Of a stretch of DNA of 64,000 nucleotides, positions 43,168-51,254 are shown piece after piece. A program made the translations under genes and the position numbers. A model generated the notes under the pieces. The model was not told the origin of the DNA. It saw only the letters and a list, made by a program, of their open reading frames with translations, and did not search any database. Position 1 is the stretch's first letter. Each line of letters starts with the position of its first letter. Origin of the DNA: Anaerolineales bacterium UBA5195 (lineage in GTDB: Bacteria; Chloroflexota; Anaerolineae; Anaerolineales; Villigracilaceae). The stretch is from NCBI GenBank assembly GCA_002412925.1, contig DHVZ01000059.1, positions 3,621-67,620 on the forward strand. The letters run 5' to 3'.

Positions 43168-44469
43168 TTATTTCTTCCAGAACTGCGGCAAGTGTTCGCG
43201 ATGTGTTTCGAGCAGATCATCGAGCACCGCCTGGATTTTATCCGCTTTCGGCCCCAAGGGATTTGCCAGCAAGGCCTGGTAGGCGGCCTCGCGATCGCCA
43301 TGGACGGCGGCTTCCACTGTCAGCAATTCGTAAGCCTTGACCTGCGCAATCAGCCCAAAGCAGGCGGGCGGCAGCGGCTCCGTCGGAATGGGAGTAATCC
43401 CACTTTTGCGCACTGTCGAGGGGATTTCCAGGACCCACTCAGCGGGCCACTCTTTGACCGCGCCATTATTCCTGATGTTGACGATATGGGTTTCGCCCAG
43501 ATCGTTATAATGCGCGTTGAGCAGCTGTGTAGCCACCGTGGAGTAATACGCCCCGCCGCGCTGCATCAATTCGGCAGGCGGTTCTTTTAAATCCGGATCG
43601 GCATACTGCTCTAACAAAACCTTCTCGACCTCGATCACCTCGTCAGCCCGGGAAGGCGGCCAGCTTTCCTGCAACTTGAGCTTTTTATCGGTGTAATAGA
43701 AGTATTGCAGGTAATAATTGGGGATCATGCGCAGGATTTCGATGGTGCGCGGATCCCATTCTGGGTGCTCTTCTGCTTTCAGTTCTTTGATAAATTCTTC
43801 GATCACCTGGGGCCAGACATCCTCGCCATCGACCGTGAAACCACGGTGCCAGGAGAGATGATTCAAGCCCAGGGTTTTCAACTCCGTCTGGGCAGGATCA
43901 ATTTCCTTTCCAGTCGCCTTGGCCAGCTTTTCGACAATCATCATCCTGGCTGTGATCGGCACATTACAGACCCCTACCGCGGGTGTCTTGGCAGCATATT
44001 GGGTTAGGGCTTGAGTCACCAGGCCAGCCGGATTGGTGAAATTCACCAGCATCGCGCCGGAGGCAGCCAGTTCCTGCATATCCTTCGCGATTTTCAGGAT
44101 GACAGGGATGGTGCGCAGCGCCTTGCCCATACCGCCCACGCCGGTAGTCTCCTGGCCGATCAGCCCATGCCGCAGGCCGAGATACTCATCCTTGCGACGG
44201 GCTTCCATATGCCCCACACGTAACTGCGTGGTGACATAAGTGGCCTGTTTGACGGCCTCACGCTGGTCAGTGGTCAGCACCACCTTGAACGGAGAACCTT
44301 TGAATTCCACCATCCGCTGGGCAAAGCCTCCGACAACCTTAAGCCGATTGGCGTCGACATCCATCAGCCAGAGTTCGTCAAGCGGAAATTGCGCCACCCG
44401 CGCCAGGAAACCATTGACCAATTCGGGGGTGTACGTTGAACCGCCGCCGATTACTGCTACCTTTAGCAT
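43168..44469 (-). CDS. GH4 6-phospho-beta-glucosidase (ChbF/CelF-like)
   Basis: A 433-residue NAD- and metal-dependent GH4 hydrolase. The NAD-binding start is KVAVIGGGSTYTPELVNGF. GMGKALRTIPV, FTNPAGLVTQAL, the metal-ligand motif GVCNVP (about 171-176) and LGLNHLSWHRG (metal His) follow. The CN-P signature is that of phospho-beta-glucosidases rather than alpha-glucosidases. In the Chb pathway the GH4 enzyme splits deacetylated chitobiose-6-phosphate; here it likely acts on a phosphorylated disaccharide formed inside the cell. Confidence 0.88.
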   Translation of the reverse strand: MLKVAVIGGGSTYTPELVNGFLARVAQFPLDELWLMDVDANRLKVVGGFAQRMVEFKGSPFKVVLTTDQREAVKQATYVTTQLRVGHMEARRKDEYLGLRHGLIGQETTGVGGMGKALRTIPVILKIAKDMQELAASGAMLVNFTNPAGLVTQALTQYAAKTPAVGVCNVPITARMMIVEKLAKATGKEIDPAQTELKTLGLNHLSWHRGFTVDGEDVWPQVIEEFIKELKAEEHPEWDPRTIEILRMIPNYYLQYFYYTDKKLKLQESWPPSRADEVIEVEKVLLEQYADPDLKEPPAELMQRGGAYYSTVATQLLNAHYNDLGETHIVNIRNNGAVKEWPAEWVLEIPSTVRKSGITPIPTEPLPPACFGLIAQVKAYELLTVEAAVHGDREAAYQALLANPLGPKADKIQAVLDDLLETHREHLPQFWKK

Positions 44470-44487
44470 AAAGCTCCTCCTCGCCGT

Positions 44488-45558
44488 CTACTTTTCCACA
44501 CCGGTAATAACGATGCCCTGAACAAAGAACCGCTGGGCAGCCACAAACAGGAGCAGGGGCAGAACCAAGGCCATCAAAGCGCCAGCTTGAATCAATTGCG
44601 GTTTCTGTCCATAAATGCCGTTGAACGTGGAGAGCGCCACCGAAATGGGCCAGTTCTGGCGGTTAGAAGACAGGTAAATGAGCGGCCCAAAGTAATCATT
44701 CCAGGCATAGACGATGTGGAAAACGGTCACAGCCATCAGAACCGGGTATGACTGGGGCAGGATGACCGACCAAAGCACGCGCAACGGGCCAGCCCCGTCG
44801 ATCATGGCAGCTTCATCCAATTCGCGGGGGATGGTCATGAAATATTGCCGGAGCAGGAAGACATCATAGGCATTGGCAAAAAACGTGGGAACAATGAGCG
44901 GCAGCCAGGTGCCCACCCAGCCAATCTTTTGGAAAAAGGTATATGTCGGGATGACCGTCACCGCTGCAGGCAGGAAAATCGTCGAAATCAGCACTACAAA
45001 CAGGAAATCGCGCCCTGGGAATCGGAACCTTGAGAATCCATAAGCCACCAGCGTACAGGATAGAATGGTGCCAATATTTGAAACTACGGCGTAGAAGAAA
45101 GTATTCCAGAGCAAGCGCGGGTAGTCAATCGACTCCCAAACTTCCACGTAATTCTCCCAGGTGGGTGAAAATTTCCAATCCCGGTCGAGGGCACGCCAGG
45201 AAACATTGCAATTAAATTCACCCTTATCCAGGTTGTCAGGGTCGACAAACAGGCTGGAGGTGCGGCCTTTTTTGGCAATTGCCAGGCCGCGAACAGTTGT
45301 ATCGCCCGGCTCAAAGCCATCGCACTGCCCAAGCGGCACTTTGAAAACCTCCACCTCTTTGCCTTGATAAACAAAGGAGGATGGCGCTGCAGGCCAAATA
45401 GGCGCGCCAACAATGGAAATTTGAGCCTGGGTCTTAAGCGAGGTAAAAACCATGAACGCAAATGGCGAAAGGAAAATCACCAAAATCGCCAGCGTCAAGA
45501 GAGTAATAAAAGTGATGTTCAACCCTTTGTGAACCTTATGCTGCGTATTGGCATTCAT
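44488..45558 (-). CDS. Sugar ABC transporter permease, MalG type
   Basis: A 356-residue permease with six membrane helices and the EAA loop (DEAAMIDGAGPLRVLWSVILPQSYPVL) that docks the ATPase. A large extracytoplasmic loop of about 100 residues lies between helix 1 and 2 (about 45-150), longer than in typical MalG proteins. It pairs with the permease encoded 11 bases upstream. No ATPase is encoded in this operon, so a shared MsiK-like ATPase elsewhere is implied. Confidence 0.93.
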   Translation of the reverse strand: MNANTQHKVHKGLNITFITLLTLAILVIFLSPFAFMVFTSLKTQAQISIVGAPIWPAAPSSFVYQGKEVEVFKVPLGQCDGFEPGDTTVRGLAIAKKGRTSSLFVDPDNLDKGEFNCNVSWRALDRDWKFSPTWENYVEVWESIDYPRLLWNTFFYAVVSNIGTILSCTLVAYGFSRFRFPGRDFLFVVLISTIFLPAAVTVIPTYTFFQKIGWVGTWLPLIVPTFFANAYDVFLLRQYFMTIPRELDEAAMIDGAGPLRVLWSVILPQSYPVLMAVTVFHIVYAWNDYFGPLIYLSSNRQNWPISVALSTFNGIYGQKPQLIQAGALMALVLPLLLFVAAQRFFVQGIVITGVEK

Positions 45559-45569
45559 CAGTTTCTCTC

Positions 45570-46565
45570 CTAATCGCGGCTTTCACCGGCGTAATAGACC
45601 CAGTATTTGGCAGTGGCAAAGAGGGTAATCGTGACGACTAAAATGACGATGAACAGCCCCCAGGCCAGGGTCGAGCCATAACTCATGTTTTGAAAAGTAA
45701 AAAAGGTTTTGTATAAGTACAGGTTGTAAAACATCGTCGCGCCACCCGGGCGTCCGGTTCCGTTATTGACGACCAGCGGAACCAGGAAATACTGGAAAAG
45801 CCCCACGATGCTCAAAACCAGGTTGTAAAAAATGACCGGCGATATCATCGGGAAGGTAACATTCCAAAATTGCTGCCAGGAATTTGCGCCATCCACCTTG
45901 GAAGCATCATAAAGTTCGGTGGGGACACCCTGTAAGCCCGCCAGCATGATCAGCATGGCGTTGCCAATCCCCCAAATGCCCATGATGACGTAAGTCGGGT
46001 AAACCCAGTTCATGTCATTTGCCCATAACGGGACGTTTTCCTTCGGGACACCAAAACTCATCAGCACACGGTTGATCCAGCCGGTTTCAGGGTTGAGCAT
46101 CCCGCCCCACAGGAAAACCGAAGCCACAAACGGCACAATGTAGGGCATGTAAAACATACTGCGAAAGAAGTTTTGCCCAACCAGGTGCTTGTTATTCATC
46201 AGGAGCGCGATCCCAAGCGGCAGGAATATGCCGACGGGCAAAGCAATCAACCCAAAACGGATGGTAATCCACATCGATCCGGGCGTTCCACTTGAACTCC
46301 AAATTTGAGGGTCTTTGAAGAATTGAGCGTAATTACTAACCCCAACAAATTTCGGCGCGCTCAGGATTCCATCCGTAATTTTCAAATCGAGAAAACTAAA
46401 AAACAACGTCCCAAGCATTGGCAGCAGGGTAAACACTAGGAATCCAAAAATCCAGGGCGAGAGAAAAGAAAGTCCCAGCAGCATTTCACGGCGCGTCAGC
46501 GGCGACATCTTTCGGAAAGTTGCGAGGGACGGCAGTTTGGGGAGATTGCTGAGTTGTTCAAACAT
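45570..46565 (-). CDS. Sugar ABC transporter permease, MalF type
   Basis: A 331-residue permease with six helices. The EAA loop is TELYDASKVDGANSWQQFWNVTFPMISPVI, and the first helix starts at LLGLSFLSPWIFGFLVF. It forms the membrane channel with the MalG-type partner. It follows the binding-protein gene after a 77-base spacer that contains a stable hairpin, which may set the usual excess of binding protein over permease. Confidence 0.93.
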   Translation of the reverse strand: MFEQLSNLPKLPSLATFRKMSPLTRREMLLGLSFLSPWIFGFLVFTLLPMLGTLFFSFLDLKITDGILSAPKFVGVSNYAQFFKDPQIWSSSGTPGSMWITIRFGLIALPVGIFLPLGIALLMNNKHLVGQNFFRSMFYMPYIVPFVASVFLWGGMLNPETGWINRVLMSFGVPKENVPLWANDMNWVYPTYVIMGIWGIGNAMLIMLAGLQGVPTELYDASKVDGANSWQQFWNVTFPMISPVIFYNLVLSIVGLFQYFLVPLVVNNGTGRPGGATMFYNLYLYKTFFTFQNMSYGSTLAWGLFIVILVVTITLFATAKYWVYYAGESRD

Positions 46566-46591
46566 GGGGCACTCCTTTATGCAGAGTAGGC

Positions 46592-46624
46592 TGGGCGGGT
46601 CAGCTCAGCGAACTGACCCGCCCA
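46592..46624. other. Hairpin between binding-protein and permease genes
   Basis: tgggcgggtcag and ctgacccgccca form a perfect 12-bp stem with a 9-base loop, 19 bases after the binding-protein stop on the - strand. There is no strong T tract. Such hairpins after malE-like genes protect the upstream mRNA and lower downstream expression. Confidence 0.65.
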
Positions 46625-46642
46625 TAGTATATCTTTTGCAGG

Positions 46643-48181
46643 TTACTTGTTGTAGATGACGGTCAGGTCGTCGACGAGTTTCTGGTATTCTTTTTCAAAG
46701 TCAAACTTGTCGGCGGGGGTATTGTTCATCAGGTCCTGGAAAGCGTTCAGGCGGACAGTTGCTTCGTTCCAGTTCGGGAGATATTGCTCGGCGCTGGGGG
46801 TATCGGGGTAAGCCAGACCCTGAACAAAGACATCCCAGCTTTCCTTGGTCACGAACGGATAGTCCGCGGATTTCTTCACGAAGAAAGCTTCGGTCTTCTC
46901 AGCAATGGCAGGCATGGCGCCGTAGGAGGGCAGGAGTTTGTCACCGCCGGTGGTGATCAGGTAGGAGAGAACGGTGAAGGCGGCAGCCGGATTCTTGGTA
47001 CCTTTCCAGACGCGGAAGGTGTCAGCATCGATGCGCCCGTGAACAACACCATCAGCGCCCATCGGCTGAATGCCGAGTTGGAATTCATAGCCAGCCTTGG
47101 CGAAATCACCCAGGCAGCAGGTGTACCAGGTCTGGGTCAGACCCATCGCGGCCTTGCCGGAGTTGAAGACGTTGCCATTGCCAAATTCAGGCGAGGCAGA
47201 GAGGGCACCAGTAGGCATGAACGGCTGGGCGCCCCACATCCCTTCATGGTACCACTTCCAGGATTGTTTCCAACCGTCAGAAATGGTGGATTTGAATTCG
47301 CCCTTCTTTTCGCCGCTGTAGATCTTCTCGGCGCCAAAGTAGAAGGTCGGGATGGAGACAGCTTGCTGCCACTGGGCATTGTAACCAACCTGGACAATCT
47401 GGTTGCGGTCAAAGCCTTCTTCGGTGGCGTTTTTGCCGTTCTTATCAATCGTCAGGCGCTTGGCAACCTCGGTAAGGGTGTCCCAGTTCCAGTCCACCAT
47501 CTTGCCATCGAGTTCGTATTTTTCGCCATACTTCTGGGGCGGATAGGCCAACTCAGATTCGTCAAACATGGCGGGCACAAAATAAATCGCGCCGGGGAAG
47601 ACGGCAAAAGGCAGGCCAACCTGGCCTTCTTCGGTCTGGTAGAATTTCACCAGGGCCGGGTCGAAGATCGAGGTATCGAAGTTCTGGGCCTTCATTTCAG
47701 CAGTCAGGTCGAGCCACTGGCCATAGAAACCATTGGAACCACCCCAACCAACCGGGCCGATGATGTCAGGGCCATTGCCAGAGGCAATTTGGGTCGCAAG
47801 GGTGTCGCGAGCGCTGTCATAGGGATAGACTTCGAGAATGAGCTGGATTTTGTCTTGGGAAGAATTGAAATCTTTGACAACTTCTTCCTGAACCAAAATC
47901 TGGCTGGGGTCGGTACCGGTGCCAAGGCCAACAAACCAGCGCACGCAGGTCTTGCCAGCTTCGCAGTTCGCAACCGGGTAAGGGGTCAGCGTGGGGGTGG
48001 CAGCGGGAGCTTCCGGCGCGGCAGGTTCAGCGGGGGCTTCGGTAGCGACGGGTTCAGCGGGGGCTTCCGGCGCAGCGGGCTGGGCCGGGGCTTCGGTAGC
48101 GGGAGCGGCAGGGGTGCCGCAGGCGGCCAGGATCATCGAAGCGATAATCAGCAGGCTGGTGACAAACAACATTTTCTTCAT
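46643..48181 (-). CDS. Sugar-binding lipoprotein of the ABC importer
   Basis: A 512-residue family 1 solute-binding lipoprotein. The signal peptide MKKMLFVTSLLIIASMILAAC ends at a lipobox cysteine. An unusually long Ala/Pro/Glu linker of APAEPAAPEAP-type repeats follows (about 22-65). The binding fold includes ANCEAGKTCVRWFVGLG, GNGPDIIGPVGWGG and AAFTVLSYLITTGGDKLLPSYGAMPA. ATG 48181 follows agaggagaaa. It delivers an oligosaccharide, probably chitooligosaccharide by context, to the two permeases. Confidence 0.92.
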   Translation of the reverse strand: MKKMLFVTSLLIIASMILAACGTPAAPATEAPAQPAAPEAPAEPVATEAPAEPAAPEAPAATPTLTPYPVANCEAGKTCVRWFVGLGTGTDPSQILVQEEVVKDFNSSQDKIQLILEVYPYDSARDTLATQIASGNGPDIIGPVGWGGSNGFYGQWLDLTAEMKAQNFDTSIFDPALVKFYQTEEGQVGLPFAVFPGAIYFVPAMFDESELAYPPQKYGEKYELDGKMVDWNWDTLTEVAKRLTIDKNGKNATEEGFDRNQIVQVGYNAQWQQAVSIPTFYFGAEKIYSGEKKGEFKSTISDGWKQSWKWYHEGMWGAQPFMPTGALSASPEFGNGNVFNSGKAAMGLTQTWYTCCLGDFAKAGYEFQLGIQPMGADGVVHGRIDADTFRVWKGTKNPAAAFTVLSYLITTGGDKLLPSYGAMPAIAEKTEAFFVKKSADYPFVTKESWDVFVQGLAYPDTPSAEQYLPNWNEATVRLNAFQDLMNNTPADKFDFEKEYQKLVDDLTVIYNK

Positions 48182-48277
48182 GGTGATTTTTCTCCTCTTT
48201 ATGGATGGGTGAGAGAACAAAATTCTGGATAGCTGCAATATTATTGATGTATTGGGTAAACAATCACCTCCTCCGGG

Positions 48278-49324
48278 TTAGTTTGCCAGCGTTTCGTGCA
48301 GGCAACCGCACGAACGACGGATGATTATTTCTGTCGGCAGGAGCGTAACTGCCTCGGTCGGCTGGTCTTTGATCAAATCGAATAAAAGACGTGCAGCCGT
48401 GTGGCCCACCTGCTCCGTTGGAGCGCGCACTGTCGTCAGCGGCGGGCTCAAGAAAGGCGAAAGGCGCGAGTCGTCAAACCCCACAATGGCGATATCTTCA
48501 GGCACGCGCAAACCGGCTTCCTTAAGCGCGGTGATAACTCCGATGGCGGCATCGTCATCGCCAGAGAAAATGGCATCGAATGAAGGATGGTCATTCGCGA
48601 GCATATTTTTAATGCTCCGGTAGGCGGTCTCGCCATTAAATTCACCGTCAAGCATCAACCTGGGGTCGACAGGAATTCCGTGCGCCTCCAATGCGTCCCG
48701 ATAGCCTTGTTCACGCCAATGAGAGTCTTCTTGTTCTTGTGGCCCGCGCAGAAAAATAATGGAACGGCGGCCATGAACCTCGATCATGTGATCGATGATT
48801 TTGCGTGTGGCGGCTTTATTTTCAACAGTCACAAACGGGATTTTTAAATTAACAGGCGGGGTGCGATGGATGAGGACCAGTGGGAATTTATTCCGGCATA
48901 ATTGCGTTAAATGCTCTTCGCTCAAGCTATCTGCAAAAACAAGCATGCCATCGGTATTGTGCGGCCCGACCGGCGGCTGGCTGTCCTTGCGAATCGACGA
49001 TTTATATGTAGCAACTAATAAGTTGTATTGATTTTCGCTGACTACTGTTTCAATCCCGCTCAACAGAGGCGCAAAAAAATCAGTGTGCATATTGTGAAGC
49101 ACCAGGCCGATGGTCTGCGTGCGCCGGGTAGCCAGGTGACGCGCAACAGCGTGAGGCTTGTAATTCAAATCCAGCATGACCTGCTGGATGCGCTCGGCCA
49201 CGTCTTGAGAAACCGGCGCATTCTGGTTAATGAAACGGCTGACAGTTGCCACAGACACATCGGCATACTTGGCAACATCTCGAATGGTGACGGAATCTGA
49301 TCGACGGGTCATTTCGTTATCCAT
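48278..49324 (-). CDS. LacI-family transcriptional repressor
   Basis: A 348-residue repressor. The helix-turn-helix (VTIRDVAKYADVSVATVSRFINQ, about 12-34) and hinge (LNYKPHAVARHLATRRT) are followed by a periplasmic-binding-protein-type sugar domain with DGMLVFADSL and IVGFDDSRLSPFLSPPLTTVRAP. It heads the amino-sugar operon and is itself preceded by a consensus promoter and two adjacent operators that reach its start codon. Strong autoregulation is therefore likely. The start may be ATG 49324 or ATG 49312; only the second has a purine-rich ggat before it. Confidence 0.95.
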   Translation of the reverse strand: MDNEMTRRSDSVTIRDVAKYADVSVATVSRFINQNAPVSQDVAERIQQVMLDLNYKPHAVARHLATRRTQTIGLVLHNMHTDFFAPLLSGIETVVSENQYNLLVATYKSSIRKDSQPPVGPHNTDGMLVFADSLSEEHLTQLCRNKFPLVLIHRTPPVNLKIPFVTVENKAATRKIIDHMIEVHGRRSIIFLRGPQEQEDSHWREQGYRDALEAHGIPVDPRLMLDGEFNGETAYRSIKNMLANDHPSFDAIFSGDDDAAIGVITALKEAGLRVPEDIAIVGFDDSRLSPFLSPPLTTVRAPTEQVGHTAARLLFDLIKDQPTEAVTLLPTEIIIRRSCGCLHETLAN

Positions 49325-49350
49325 GTAACCGGTTACAGTAACCGGTTACA
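49324..49350 (-). promoter_or_regulatory. Doubled LacI-type operator
   Basis: tgtaaccggttaca (49324-49337) is a perfect palindrome. agtaaccggttaca (49337-49350) differs from it only in the first base, and the two are offset by 13 bp. They lie between the -10 box and the start codon of the LacI gene, so repressor bound here would block initiation. The same palindrome occurs at 8947-8960. Confidence 0.85.
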
Positions 49351-49378
49351 TTAAAGCACACTTAAATTCACTTGTCAA
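49350..49378 (-). promoter_or_regulatory. Consensus sigma-70 promoter of the LacI operon
   Basis: On the - strand TTGACA (49378-49373) and TTTAAT (49355-49350) are separated by 17 bp. Transcription would start near 49343, inside the operators, leaving a leader of only about 20 bases. Confidence 0.8.
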
Positions 49379-49527
49379 TAGAAAATTGTCACCTTTTACC
49401 TGGGTTGATGAAAATTTTAAGGAAATGAACCAGGGACTCAGCCAGGAAACGCTGTCCGCAAAAGGAAGCTATGGGCAAACTTTCGGTTGCACAGAGTGGA
49501 TGTCGAAATAGCAAGTAAAATATATTC

Positions 49528-51048
49528 ATGCTTGCCCGCATCTTTTCCTGCGCAGTGATTGGCCTCGAAGGTGTTATCGTCGAAGTCGAAGTCGATTACA
49601 CCAATGGCCTGCCCGGTATGACCCTAGTGGGCTTGCCTGACGCCGCCGTGCAGGAAAGCCGCGAGCGCGTGCAGACCGCGGTCAAGAATGCCGGGCTGCA
49701 CTTCCCCCGTCACCGGATCGTCGTTAACCTGTCCCCGGCCTCCATCCGCAAGGAAGGCCCCTACTACGACCTGCCCATCGCCCTGGGCGTGATTGTCCTG
49801 GGAGGCCATCTGGACCCTGAAACCCTGGAGAGCACCCTGGTGATCGGCGAACTCTCGCTGGATGGTATCGTCCGGCATGCGCGCGGCGTGTTGCCGATGG
49901 CCGCCACCGCCCGGGCGCAGGGCTTCAAGCGGATGATCGTCCCAGAGACAGATGCCGCTGAAGCGGCCTTGATCCCCAATATCGAAGTTATCCCCGTTTC
50001 GACGCTGGCGGCGCTCTACGACCATCTCTCTGGCCGCCATTTAATTGAACCTTACCAGGCCTCGGGTGAAGCCCCTTTACCCCTGTTTGTCCCGACAGAT
50101 TTCGCCGAGGTCAAGGGCCAGGAGCACGTCAAACGCGCGCTCGAAGTTGCCGCGGCGGGTGGGCACAATGTCATCCTCCAGGGACCGCCCGGAGCCGGGA
50201 AAACCCTGCTCGCCCGCGCCCTGCCCGGTATCCTGCCAGAAATGTCCATCGAAGAAGCGCTCGAAGTAACCCGCATCTACTCCGTGGCCGACCAACTGCC
50301 CCCCGGAACGCCGCTGATCCGCAACCGACCTTTCCGCGCGCCGCACCACACCATCAGCCACGCCGGGCTGGTCGGCGGCGGGAACATCCCCCACCCCGGA
50401 GAAATCTCCCTCGCCCATCGCGGTGTGCTCTTCCTCGATGAACTCCCCGAATTCAACAGCCGCGCCATCGAAGTCATGCGTCAGCCGATGGAAGATAAGG
50501 TCGTCACCATCAGCCGCGCCCAAGGCTCGCTGACTTTCAGCGCCAACTTTCAACTGATTGCCGCGATGAATCCCTGTCCTTGCGGCTATTATGGTGATTC
50601 GCAAAAACCCTGCACCTGCGCCCATTCGACCGTGACCAAGTACCAGAAGCGTATTTCCGGCCCGATGCTCGACCGGATCGACATCCACATCGAAGTTCCG
50701 CGCGTCGACTACGACAAGCTTTCCGGCGACCGCATGGGAGAGTCATCCGCGGCCATCCGCCAGCGGGTGCAGGCTGCGCGCCAGCGTCAGTTGGAACGTT
50801 TCGCCGGGACGACCATCGTCTGCAATGCCGATATGCGCGTGGCCGAAGTGCGTAAATTCTGCAAACTCGACGAAACCGGCGACAGCTTGGTGCGCGCCGC
50901 CATGAGCCAGATGAATTTATCCGCCCGCGCCTATCACCGCACTCTGAAGCTGGCGCGCACGATCGCAGATTTGGCGGGGAGTGACCAGATCCAGACGCCG
51001 CATGTGGCCGAGGCGCTGCAATACAGGCCGAAGGGGATGATGGGCTAG
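49528..51048 (+). CDS. comM: ComM/YifB family AAA+ Mg-chelatase-like ATPase
   Basis: A 506-residue helicase-like protein that promotes branch migration during natural transformation in other bacteria. An N-terminal Lon-like ChlI domain (SCAVIGLEGVIVEVEVDYTNGLPGMTLVGLPDAAVQESRERV) precedes the AAA+ core. The core has Walker A (LQGPPGAGKTLLARALPGIL, about 220-239), GVLFLDELPEF Walker B, the zinc-finger-like CPCGYYGDSQKPCTC and the C-terminal RAYHRTLKLARTIADL. No Shine-Dalgarno precedes the ATG; a taaaat lies 7 bases before it, so the mRNA may be leaderless. Confidence 0.95.
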   Translation: MLARIFSCAVIGLEGVIVEVEVDYTNGLPGMTLVGLPDAAVQESRERVQTAVKNAGLHFPRHRIVVNLSPASIRKEGPYYDLPIALGVIVLGGHLDPETLESTLVIGELSLDGIVRHARGVLPMAATARAQGFKRMIVPETDAAEAALIPNIEVIPVSTLAALYDHLSGRHLIEPYQASGEAPLPLFVPTDFAEVKGQEHVKRALEVAAAGGHNVILQGPPGAGKTLLARALPGILPEMSIEEALEVTRIYSVADQLPPGTPLIRNRPFRAPHHTISHAGLVGGGNIPHPGEISLAHRGVLFLDELPEFNSRAIEVMRQPMEDKVVTISRAQGSLTFSANFQLIAAMNPCPCGYYGDSQKPCTCAHSTVTKYQKRISGPMLDRIDIHIEVPRVDYDKLSGDRMGESSAAIRQRVQAARQRQLERFAGTTIVCNADMRVAEVRKFCKLDETGDSLVRAAMSQMNLSARAYHRTLKLARTIADLAGSDQIQTPHVAEALQYRPKGMMG

Positions 51049-51254
51049 ACTATACTTCGTGTAACAAATTGGGAAGGGCTGGCGATCCTGACTGCTATGC
51101 CAGATAACGCTAGGAATGCCTCGCTCACTTGCACTGCAACGAACGCACACCATCCCGGCGTCCTTCGGGCGTGAGGTGCAAGTGTCGCGGCAAGCTCTAT
51201 ATTTGCGTAAGCTGCTGTCATTGTCTCAAGACCTCCTACAAACAGATAACCGGC
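51049..51254. other. Gene-free spacer between comM and the glycosyltransferase
   Basis: This 206-base convergent spacer holds one separated inverted repeat, cacttgcac (51126-51134) and gtgcaagtg (51176-51184), and the words tcgctcacttgcactgcaac that recall the end of the repeat at 55870-56020. No gene or clear terminator is visible. Confidence 0.35.

Noticed and set aside
46784..48232. 482-residue open frame on the + strand
   Set aside because: It is antisense to the binding-protein gene, whose signal peptide, lipobox and fold are clear. The long glycine/arginine-rich translation reflects the Ala/Pro linker read backwards.
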